Shown: positions 35,201-47,200 of the stretch, piece by piece
How positions within the stretch are numbered: position 1 is the stretch's first letter
Layout of the letters: each line of letters opens with the position of its first letter
Assembly: GCA_034509425.1 (NCBI GenBank)
Contig: JAVTVJ010000344.1
Coordinates: forward strand, 727,872-791,871
Length of the DNA stretch: 64,000 bases
Direction of reading: 5' to 3'
From: Eopsaltria australis
Taxonomy: Eukaryota; Chordata; Aves; Passeriformes; Petroicidae
The notes under the pieces: model-generated
Databases searched by the model: none
Told to the model about the DNA's origin: nothing
The model's input: the letters and a program-made list of their open reading frames with translations, nothing else
Program-made: the position numbers and the translations under genes

Positions 35201-38200
35201 TGTTGTTTGATGTCCCTTGTCAGTGGCAGGTCCTATAAAGCTTATCTTATCAGTTGGGATGTGTTTTTCTGAAGTTTTTCTTGGTTTTCATTTCCTTCTT
35301 TCCCAATCATTATAAACTGTAGTGATTGCAGTCTTAACTTTGTTTCTGTTTGGACAGTTTCAACCAGCTCTTGTCTATTGGAATGCAATTTAGATGGTCT
35401 TTTTACTATTGTTTCTATTCTGTAAGCAACAGAATATATATAAGAAATAATAAAATGGGTAAAGAATTTTCTGTCATGTTCCCAAAGTTTTGCTGAAAGA
35501 TTTGTGAGCCTTTTTTCCCCACACAGTGAAAATATCCATTATGTTCACCTTCCTTGCAAATCCTATGTGGTGGGTAGTTCCACTAGTTACTATCAAAGGA
35601 GTTGTCAATCGTCTTAACTTGTTATTCATTAGTGAGTCACCTGATGGCACCTGAGGCATTTATATGAGTAAGTGTTTAAATTGTTTTCCTGACTTGATAG
35701 ATTTTTGAAACTGAGCTGTGAATATACTAAGCATTTTAAAATGGTGAAACTACATTTGAGGTACAACAGTACATGTGACTTAGTTGGTAAGCTTAATTTT
35801 AGGTAGTTATTTCTAAAGTCTAGTTGTAGCATAGTGATTAGGTGTTTTTCCCCCCATAATTCAGGCCCTTGTCAATATTTCTCTTTTGTTAGATGTCATG
35901 CTTATTGCTCTAGTAAAGCCCAGGTTTTACTGCTGTTACAGTCTTACTTGAATGTTGATAAGGACAGAATCCTTACTGGGAGTTTTGTTTTTGACTTGCA
36001 TCCTGTAAACGTATGTGCTTGGTTTGAGGAACTTCATGCTCTAATTTTTTAGAAGCTGTTATTCCAGGTACTTCTCCAGCTGTGTAAGAGCTTAGACTTT
36101 CTACTGCCATCCCAATCAAGTGTCTCAGTGTGACAAGTACTGAAAAGATATTTGCAGAAATTCCCATGTGGCTTATGGGAGTGAGAACAAAATAGGAAGT
36201 AGTTTTAAAATAACATCCTAAAGTAAATGAAGAGCCACTGGGGCTATTTCCTGGCAGGAGTGTAGCAGTTAGAGATATGCTTTTTATGCTCTTTTATCTT
36301 TCTGTTCTCTTTGTCTCCTCCTTGCTAGTGTGTAGTGCAGTGTTGCTCAGTTGTCCAGAGTAAATCAAGTTCTTAGTGACCTTAAAGGTAATACTGCAAA
36401 GCATGCAGGATAATTTTGGAGACCATGCTGCTTTTAGAGCATCATAACAACTCGTTAGAGTGCAGTCAGATGAGAAGAGGGGACCTCATTGATAACTTGT
36501 GTTTCTCTCAAAAACCTCTGCTCCCATCTTGGTTCTCCTGATACTTTGGGCTATTCCCCTATTGGATGGATGCCTCTTGCGAGTTTATTTAGCTCCCCGA
36601 TGTAGTGGTCTGTGAAGCTGGCCCTTTCCAACTTCGTATTAATGTTTTCTGCCTGACTAGTTGTTGAGATGTTGAGACTTTGGAAGGTCTCTAGATGTCT
36701 ACAGTATGGTACAAAGAAATTGTGTCCCTGGAGGCCAAGGTGGCAAAGACCTCTTCTAGATTGGAGTCAGCCTTTGATTCACTCAGCATCTCTTGGAATC
36801 TAAATACAAGTGGGAACTCTGTGTCCTGGAAAACAGCTTGAAAGTAAAACAAAGCTGTGTGCTCACTTAGGAGGTTTAAATACTTCTCTGTGTATTTAAG
36901 GTTAGCTTAGGCTTGGAAACTAAACAATGGAACTAAAATTTAGATAAACACACCTTTTGTAGTTGTGAGTGCTTAAGCAAGATGGGCTAAAGTTAGATTA
37001 AAGGAGAAATGTGGTAACTGCCCTCTGTACCTCAGTTTAAGAAGAGTCTTGATATAGTGAAGATATGTGAAAGGAGCACTGTGACATCTTGACAAGAGAT
37101 TCTTTGTTGCCAGTTGGCTTTGTTTCAACAGGATTTACAGCTGTAAATGGGATGGGCAGTTGTGTACAGTGGTTCATTGAGAGGTACACACAGTCTCTCT
37201 CTATTATTATAAAGCATTGAAATTAGACATCTGAAATATATCCAGTCACTTTACTCTTGAATGGGGTCCAAACCTATAGTAGATATTTGGCAAGTGTAGC
37301 TGTTGCGTTGTGCATCATATGTAGCTTATGTTTAAATTAATGTGACCTTTCTGTAATTTAAACTAACATCTAAGAGGATTCAGATAAAAATATTTTAGGT
37401 ACTGAATTAAAGCCCTCTAATTTCACACTGGAAACTAGGTAGCATTCTGAGGCTTTATAATTTTGAGATTTTATTCTGTTAATAGTTCTGCTACTTCTTC
37501 TTTTCCCCACTCCCATTTGTGATATGGTGGTGTTTTGGTTTTTTTCATTGCTAAAGATTTTTCATCCCAGTCTTCTGGGATTTTAGTGTCAACATCTTGT
37601 GGGTGACTTACCTAACAATTAAAATGAGTAGTACAAACGTGAAGCAGAGGGGAAAACTGTATTTCTTAATTATATGTCATGCTAAACTGAAGTTTATGCC
37701 CAAAATACAGAGATTATTCCTATTGCTGAGATGGATGCTACCCATTGCTGCTTGTCAGATTGAATATTAAGTATCTGTTGAGAATAAACCTTCCCATTCC
37801 TTCCTATTGGTGAGAGTATTAGTGATGACAGTGTTTATAATTTAAAATACAGTTGGAAGGCCGACTTCCGCAGTTTGTCACAGGTTGGTTAATACGGCAG
37901 TAAAAGGGAGATGGATGTGGCTACTTGTGCAAGTCTATTACTCAGGAGGCCTGTAAATTTGATTGGCTGCTGCAGTTCTTCCAGAATCATTGGATTTGAG
38001 AGCAATAGAAAGATAAGATATCCAATTACCCAAATGATTTGCAGGGTTAGCCAACGTTGTCATGGAAACGCAAGTTGGAACAAATTAAATTTTAAGCAAT
38101 AAAATAATCTTAAAGCACGTCTGGGAACAAGAAAATTTGGCAGTGGCACTTACCTGAATTGAATCTTAGCTTGACACACTGTTGTTTGACATTGATATAC

Positions 38201-41200
38201 TACGGGGGCCTAAACTTTTAAATGGCATGTTGCTTTATTTTTTTTTTTTTCTTTTGCAGCCATTGCCAAAATGGAATGTAGTGTATTAATTTTAAATAAA
38301 AGGGCATTCATAATATATGCATATCTCTGTGCTCAACCTGGATTCAATAACTCATGAATAGCAAAGTTCACAGAATGCTGGCCTTAATCATTTGAAGCTT
38401 TTGAGTGTTTAAGTTTTGAGATTTAATTATAACTCCAACATCCCCTCATCCCCTGAATTCTTAGCAACAAATTTTTGGAGGTGCTAGAGTCTTGCTATAG
38501 CAAATACTAACAAAGCATGCAGAAAGCTAAGCACAGTGAAGTACTTCTTTTTCTGTAATTGCTCAGTGAATGTGTGTGCTTCCTGTTGGTTTTGAAGATC
38601 TCGATCACAAAAATAATTGAAGTTTTGTCATTTAAGTGCACTGCTTGTTTCAATGATTCTGTTGAAAAGATTAAAATATTAAATGGATATTAAACTTCAG
38701 CACAAGGCTAAAAAAATATACAGTTTCTTACTGCATTTCACAAGTCTTTGAGTACTTGAATGAGTTCTGGCTTGCAGCAGGGATTAAAAAGAATGGTCAA
38801 GCTTGTCCCATAAAGAAGGCTTTTATTCACATGCCTTATAGACAGATGGAGGTGAAAACTGGGCTGAGGTCAAGCCATTTGCAGCATTCTCATAGGCTTC
38901 GATTTTTTTCTCATCCCCACCACAGATAATCTCAAATGATTCAGTAATGACCAAAAGTGCAACATTGACCTTTACTCCCCAGTGGATTACTGTGTTACAT
39001 GCTGTAAATGGCAGGAAGTCCATTTTGTCCTTCCAGGAGGAGTTCAGTGTTGTACTTGGCTTTCTAAGTCTTGAAAGTGTAAGCAGAGGCAGAGCGCTTA
39101 AGAATTACCTTCAAAAGCTTTTGTGAATGTGTTTTAGCAGTATATTCCTTTCTGTGCATTAAAGGCTGATTCTCCGATTCTTTTGCTTGAAGGGAATGAA
39201 TTAGGACAGGCTTCTTCGGTATTATCAGAACTTTGGTGTTTTTTGCTTTACTTTTAATAATGCTGCTCCTAAGCTGTATTTTTCTGAATTTAACTACAAA
39301 TTTGATTTTCAAAATTGGGTCAAAATAATAGTGTAAATAAAGATGTAATAAATAGAAATATATAAAGCCATCCTTCAGAACTGGTGATAGAATGCTTTCA
39401 GATCTGATCTGTGATACTAGCAGTTCAGTGTAAGAAAGAATACCAAGCTTCTGACATAAAATTGACATTTTTAGCTAAACAATTATTTGTAAAATAAAGT
39501 CTGGACAGCTTTGACGAGTCTCACCGATAATAATGGAGCAGCTGTTGCAGCACAAGTGATTGCTAAAACTAATGTGTTGTAAGATTTAATTTTTGTCTTA
39601 AATCACCTTGGATGCTATAGCTAAAGTTACTACTGGGATATGTATTGGTAGACACTGGTTGGAGCAAGCTCAAAATTACTCCTGTTGAAACCTCTGAAGC
39701 TGAAAGGTGATTACCTAATTCTCCTCAGAGGGAGTCTGTTCTTCACTCAGAAGTTAAACTGCTGGTTCCCATAAACCAAGGGCTTCTTACATTAGAACTA
39801 AAATACATGTGTGTTTGTTATGCTGTGGAACAGAATTTGGGTACTTGCATTATACTTTCTTTCCATTTCATTGCAAAAATCTGTAGTCTTCATGAAATGG
39901 TGGTGATTTAGGTATGATCCCTTTCGTGGAGCTTTGGAAAGTACAGGCTATCAAAATGCAAAATTATCTGGAATAGACTACTCCTGTTTCCTTTACTCCT
40001 GTAAAGGAAAACAGGTCAATATGTTTTTCTAACAATGCAGAAGGAAAAAATCAGATCTACAAACAAGCTTAAGTCCATAGTAAAATGCCTTATTTCAATT
40101 AGTTTTATATTTAGTAACTAGTCTGGCTTCTTTGTTCTTTGTCATTATGTTAAGAATTCACTTTAACAAGTGAGCAAGACAAACTTAAGTACAAACACTT
40201 GAGTTTGGCAATGGTTAGGTCAAAACATTTAAGTCCTTAACTAAATGGAACAGAGGCAAAGAAAAATTACACAAGTGAAGAGAAAAAAATCCATCAGCTC
40301 AACTTAATTTTACAAAATGCAGCTGAATTCCTTCATGTTAATTTTTAATGATACTTCAGAAAGAAGGGTAGCACTTCAGGGGTCTGACAAGCTAGTCATT
40401 TGCAAATAAATCATAAGACAATCTTTACAGCAGCAAGAACCAGTGAATGATGTAGTTTTGTTATTCTTTGATGGGCCTCACACTCAAGTTCTCTATTAAA
40501 AATGAATGTATTCAAGAGGCTCTGCTTTAAGAACACAAACAATTAAGGGCACTTCAGATGCTTTGTTAAGAGCTGCCATAGAGCTCAGAGGACTTTCATG
40601 AGAGATGCAGGCTTCTGTAGTATGCTTTACCAAGAAGCCACAGAACATGGGCAATTAGTTGTGTTTGTCTATGTTTGAGGAGCTTTGTGCAAAGCTTCCT
40701 TTGTTTATTCATCTTTAGGACCTCTCTGTGTGTCTCAAGATTAGCAGTTAGGTAATACTTATGTTATATTCGAAGGCCTCTAGAAACAGGAGATAAGTAC
40801 TTCTATTTTACGACTTTCTAATTCATGAGCCCCAGGTCTGGGGGCTTACTCTAATGACACCAGTTACTGATGTCTAGTCTTGATTAAGGAAACTGTCCTT
40901 GACTCTTTCAGAAAGGGGTTTTGCTTTCCAGAATGAGTGTGTGTGCACTCACAGGCACGCGCACATGCATATTCAAGGGTATTTCACCTTAAAAAGCAAA
41001 TGTACATTGTCTGTTGAACTGTTGCATTTACATTTAAAGTAACAAATGTCTCTTTTTCTCAATTCTGAAAGCAACCTCTTGCAACTCTTAATCAGCAAAA
41101 TTACATGAATTGTGCATTGAAAGCTAACACTCACAACTTGCTCGACAACAAAAATATTTTTAACATGTTTGTGAATGAAAATAGTTTTTACTTAATATTT

Positions 41201-44200
41201 GAGGGCAGCAAACAGAGGTGCATGAAATTGCATAGTAGGTACATAATTTTAAGTACTTTAAATATGTGTGTGAAATAACTCTTAGGCAAACTGCCTTAAA
41301 TGCAAGCAGACTGTTTTATGATTAATAGATATTTCAGTTTTCAGTGTAGATGTCTCTTATCTGGCACTTGTAACAATAGCAAGAAATCTCAAAATACACT
41401 TACATGTACATTTATCTAACACTGTAGTTGAATTAAAGTTGCTGTTCGTATACGGTCATCAATGATGCCGAGCTTTGGTGAAGAGCAACCTAGAAGAATA
41501 CACCTTTTTTTTCTGTTCTGGCACTAAGTCAGGAGTAATAGTACTGAGACAATAATTTTAACGGAAGATTGGTGTGGAAAGGGGGAAAGTTGATTATGCC
41601 CTCATTTTTAGAAAATAAATTAAAGAAAACATCTAACTGACCTTCATTGGAAGGAAATTATAACATGATGCATGTGATATTGCATTCTTTTGTCTTACTA
41701 TTTGTGTATGCTATGTTATTACAGTGTAGCTCAGATATTTGGGGCTTGGGGCAGAAAAATCCAATACTATGGACAACTTGCATGTTTTACAGACTCTACT
41801 AAAAATAGGTTTGCGTTTTGTTTCCTTATAGCAACAACAAGGATGCTAACCTCAGAATAGGGAGACTCTTGTCTCTTGGCCCAAACAGGCCAAAAAACTT
41901 TTCAGTAGACACCAAGTGAGTTTCTTACTTTATTCTTTCTCTGTCTCCTCTTGTCACTTGCTATGATTCATACTTGTTTCTGCCTGAAAAACAAAGTTAA
42001 TCCCATTGGTCTAGGGCAATTAAGTCCTTGGATCCTTAACATCTTAGCTAAACATCAGCCAAACAGATTGCTATGTAACAGACTACCTTTCCACAGCTGA
42101 TGTACCCTGCTTTCTGGAGAGATATACTAATTATGTGCCCTTTAGTACATGTGTTTGTATTTTTTTTTTTTTCCTTTAACAGAGAAATACCAGCAGATTG
42201 GTAACAGTTTAGTCGGATAACCAGTAATAGTTATGCCGGTAATTTCCAAGTGTTGACTTTACAATTATGTAGGTAGCAGTAGTACTAAAGGCTAAATATG
42301 GAATTAGAGATATTTTATGGTTGTGGCCCCGACAGAATGGAAAAGACCACTGTGGTACTCTGCAAAATGGTAGCTGTTTCAGTTGAGAATTGAGGTATGT
42401 TCACCTGTTTGCAAGAGGTAAAATTTTCCTGTAAAACAACTGTCGTTTCATTGCCCTTAGGTAAGGGAAATCCTTTAATCCTAGGAAGAAATCCCAGAAC
42501 TTCTTTGGAAGCTTCTGCAAAATTTTGTAGAGTGGGTGTGTCAAATATCAGGCTTTGGTCAGGTAGAGTGCTTCATTTCAGACTGATGAGGTGTTTTACA
42601 GGTCTAGATGCCATAATGTATTTTCCTTGTGTCTGTCAGAGGTTGGGAAAGAGGTGTTAAATTTTGCTAATTATATTTAGGTCCCAAATCACCTGTCTTC
42701 TTAGAGGGTGGATTTTGTATCCCAATTATTGTGTGGCTGACATATAAAGATCACCATATCACAGTGTCTTCTTAAAAAACCTCAGAACTATGGGAAGGTT
42801 CAGGAAAACGCTTGGCAGAAGAGTTAACAGTTTTAGTCTGACTTAAGTGAGTTTATCTTTGCTCAGCTTTAATACATGTCATTTCATAGAAGGCCTAATG
42901 ATTCATAATAGTGACTTCTTGTTTCTTCTGTCTTAAAACATAAAAAAAAACCCCAACTAACCAAGAAATATCTTTATGGGTTAATTGTGTGACAGAGGTT
43001 GACAGGAGCTGTTCAGTGTCTTTTACGTAAACCGTTCTTGCCTGGATGCTGAGTTTGATTTTGTGCAACTATGCTACAGTTGCTGAAATAGCTGTTTTTA
43101 AGGAAGACTGAGGAAGTTGTATAGGTACCTTGAGGGTTAATTATAACAGTGGTTCTGAATTATGGGCAGGTGTATAGGTCTGAAAAGCTGTAAACATAGG
43201 TAATACTGAGTGATGACAGCAAAAGATCCCTTTACCCCACCAGGAATCCAGTGTTTAGGTTGACATGCCAAAATGGGAGATACAGAAGTACAAGATACAT
43301 AAAGCTGTTAAAAAGTAGGACTCAAACTCTTTGTCTTGCTGTAATCTGTTGATTTCACTGAAGGATCATTCCGTTCTTTACTGGTTCTTAATCTTGTTCA
43401 CAAATTTGCTGTTATAGACCATCACATTTTCTGATCTGATCTTTTTTCTTTCTTTGCATTATTTTAATTCTCTTTCAATATGGATTTTAGAAGTCTGTGC
43501 TTTTTATCTCCATTCTTCCTTGCTTCTGTTCTACTATTTTTTTGTATTCCCGATGGTACGTTTCTGTCAGTAAAATTAGTTTTACCTCCTAATAGGCAGA
43601 TAAAATTGATCATGAAAGAAGCATTTTTCTTCTATGCCTGTTGTCTTCATGTTATGCTGCTTGATAATTTGAGCAATAATAAGTCTATTTTTTAAAAGGC
43701 TTTATCTTGGGGTTAATGGATTTCAAAAATGCTCTGCTTGTTAATGAACTATATAAAAGGACCAGATTTGTACCTAAATATGTATAGAGATTAGGTGCTT
43801 TAGACATGGCAGATGTCCTGGAGTAGCTAACGAAGTCTCTTTCCTTGTCTGGGCTTGTATATTAAGTATTTATATTTGCAGTAGTATGAAAAATGGGTAA
43901 TGTTTTTGTTACTTTCTTCACTGTCTGAAGTTAATATAATCCTGTATACTAGGTAACATATATCAAACCCCCTAAAATACAGTTTTTAATCAAAATGCTT
44001 TTCCTCTGTAGACAGAAATCGCGAAGAGATTAAATACAATTTGTGCACAAGTCATCCCGTTTTTGTCTCAGGAAGTAAGTAAAACTGTTCAGCTGTTAAA
44101 GTGCAATTATGTTGTTTTTCTGTTTGCAAATTAGCTAGTTTTAAGATGTTAATTTTACCACAATACACAAGTGTAAGGAACATCTGTTATAGCTGAAGTG

Positions 44201-47200
44201 TGCAAACCCCCTGCTAATTTGATCTAACAAATCTGAGTTCAAACTAGTGACAATGGCTCAGCCTCATTCATTGCATGAGTAGGGTGGGAGTCTGTGAAAT
44301 AGTAGCAATACAAGAAAATGCTTTCATTTCTAATCATGTTGATTGTTTATTAGAAATTCAGTTGTCAAGTGTAGATCTAGTGAAATAAGCATGCTTATGT
44401 TCTCTATGTTTTATATCAAATGTGTTTGGCTCATATGCAAAACACTAGTTAAGGCTGTAAACCTACATTTGGTCTGAATGACTGTGATTTTAGCATGTTG
44501 TGGGCAGCTGCTGTTACATTTTGAAGCTTGTTATTTTCAAACTACGTTTTTACAAAGAGTATTTTTAATTCTTGATTTCAGTGATCAGCTTTCCCTGTTT
44601 GAAATTTCAGGTGGTTTTGCTATGTGGGTGCAGAGTCTATAAATGTTAAAATTGAAACTAATGTGAAGTTGACATTATTGTCCTGTCAACTCAATTAAAA
44701 ATGATTACTCATTTTCCAGAAAACTAATAATGAAGGGATGTGGGGTAAGAGATAAGCTGGCTGCCTTCAGGTCTCTTCTTTCCTTCTGAACAGATAAAAA
44801 ATAGGGCATTGTTACCTTTTACCTGCATGAGATGTCTTGCAATGGGTAGTGTGGGCTTTTGCAGACAAACTGGTTATTCAAGTATTCATGATCCTGGTTT
44901 GATATGATGTGGTAATACCTTAAAAGAAATTCCTCCTTATACCTCTTCTTCTTTCAACAGCATCAGCAACAAGTGGCCCAAGCTGTAGAACGTGCCAAAC
45001 AAGTGACCATGGCTGAATTGAATGCCATCATCGGGGTACGTGGCCTTCCAGGTCTACCTCCTACAGTGTGTATAACTTGCTTTCATATCTTACTGCTTTG
45101 CTATGTTTAAAATAAACTTAATGTTTTGATATCTTAACACTGTTTTGATGCCCTGTGTTGCTGAAGTGTTTTTGCTTCACACAGATTTTAGCAGAGATAA
45201 AGGTATTAGTTTACTTTGTCAGAACACAATTTTGTCCAGCAGTGCTGCATGTAACGAAACCTTTTCTGCAAGAAATATAATTTTAGGAGAGTTGCTTGTT
45301 TATTTATGGGTACTCTATGTCAGTTGAGCTAGATACTTTTTCCTCATGCTTTTTGTGACACTTGAGTTCTTAGAGCTTATACAAGTATTCATTCTTCTTT
45401 CTTTCCCTTTCTTGTGAATCTTTCATGAATTTTAAATTAGCAAGCTACTGAATAGAAACTTCACTTGCTTTTGAAGTAGTATTAATTGTCTGACACAGTG
45501 TTCTAATAGCCTTTCACCAAGAATGTGCTTTTAAATATGCTAAAAAAGTTAATACTACTTGCTTGTGACTGGTTGTCAATCACAAGTCATTTGCTTTGTA
45601 TTAGTGAACTTTTTGAACCATACATTCCTTCCACTGTATGAGTTCATTTCCCCTGCCACTAAGTCTGGAATATTTCTCATGTTTTCTGCCCTTCTGACTA
45701 AGTGAAAGAAGTAGCCGAAACAAGAACCTGTCCTTTCTGATTTTATTCATATGTGAGCGCCTTGAGCGGATTCAAATTACTCATTTATCAATTTATGTTA
45801 ATTGCTTGTGAGAAGATGCCCTGCTGGTCTTTATAGTTCCCTCAGACACTTTGTAATGATAATTAGACATGCTGCTGTACGGATTAACAGTGCCATAGTC
45901 CAATGACGTCTACAGACAATGGAACCAGTTAATCCATCTGTGCTTAAAATTACATCCCAACTGGAGATGGAAAAAAAAAAATAGGAGTGAGGGAGGATTA
46001 AAAGAATGAGCCTCAGCTTGAAAATGCTCCTTTCATCAGTTTCTCAATTGCAGATCTGCAGTCGGTTTGCCTGTGGTAAGCTATTGGCAGTCAATTAGGT
46101 GAAATAAACTGGGAGGGTGACCTTCATTTCCTTTTAATAGCTTTTCCTCCCTGAAATGGGGAGCTTCAGTGGATTTTCAGCTTAAATTTTATTCAAGCTG
46201 CTTTATTACACTTGACAGATTAGCTTTGCATAAACATACCCCCCCTTCAAATCTGTGCTGTTTTTCCTTCGTATCAAATTTTGACTGTTACTTAGTTGAT
46301 TTGCTAATCACATCTTAGAAACCCACACAATTACATCTGTATTTGTCAGAATCTCCTCTATGCTTTGCTTGTGTAATGAATTAGTTTATGAATACCTGAT
46401 TTGATCTTTGAAATACACCACATGTACATTTGTGGTATTCGATTAGCAAAGATTAGAGAACGGTACTTTCTTGCATTTTTTAGAACAAATTACTTCTTAA
46501 GGATGAAAATGGAATGGGAAAACCCTTTGTTATGAACTAGTTTTAAAGAAGAGTTTATGCAGTAAAAGAAAACATATTAAAATATATTTTAAAAGATTCC
46601 TTCTCACCTTAAAATAGTGCTACTTAGACAAACCATAATTTGCTATCTCAAACATGTCATCTACTTCTTTTTAAAGTCTGCACAATACAGTCTTAAAAGC
46701 CATAGGATCTACAAGTACCACATGCAATTAAGAACTTTTGGATTTTCTGGGGAGCAGGGAGGGAAGCTCTTTGGAAGCAGGAATAGCAGCCTCTACAGTT
46801 TTTGTTTTTTAATTATCTAAGATTTACCTGAAGAAATACTTCCCTGTGTCTTATGAAAGACTTCTGAATAATGCCATACAGATCCAAAACTATGGGTGAG
46901 GAAATTAACATGCTGGGCACAAAATTTGTTTGACCATGTAGATGCATGCATTTACATAATGCCAAAATTAGATGTATGTCCCAGTGATCTTTTACAGTCT
47001 TATTAATCAATAGTTACCTTGTGGGGCACAATAAGTTTCATGCTCTGACATATGCTTGGTTTTGTTTGAAAGGGACGGTGTACGTCCTGGAAAATCTGAA
47101 TAGCATAAAATCAGGCTGACAATTCAGTGGACCTTTGCTCCCCCTCACTGAGCACTCAGGGTGTCAAGCCCTTTCCCCAGAGGGGAGGACACATCAGAAG

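Larger units (their letters stand above)
25033..44011 (+). other. TLE1: TLE1 intron 4 (about 19.0 kb)
   Basis: Starts GTAAGA and ends CTCTGTAG. It contains a long poly-T run (26171-26261), three ancient minus-strand CR1 stretches (30.3-31.7 and 33.8-34.8 kb), a 20-T run (32528-32547) and two blocks with regulatory texture (27.0-27.35 and 37.85-38.2 kb). The stretches 28.2-30.3, 34.9-37.8 and 39.5-44.0 kb show nothing I can name. Confidence 0.9.

Noticed and set aside
39064..39468. 134-codon minus-strand frame in intron 4
   Set aside because: Lys/Ile/Leu-rich composition typical of AT-rich non-coding DNA; no motif, no splice logic.
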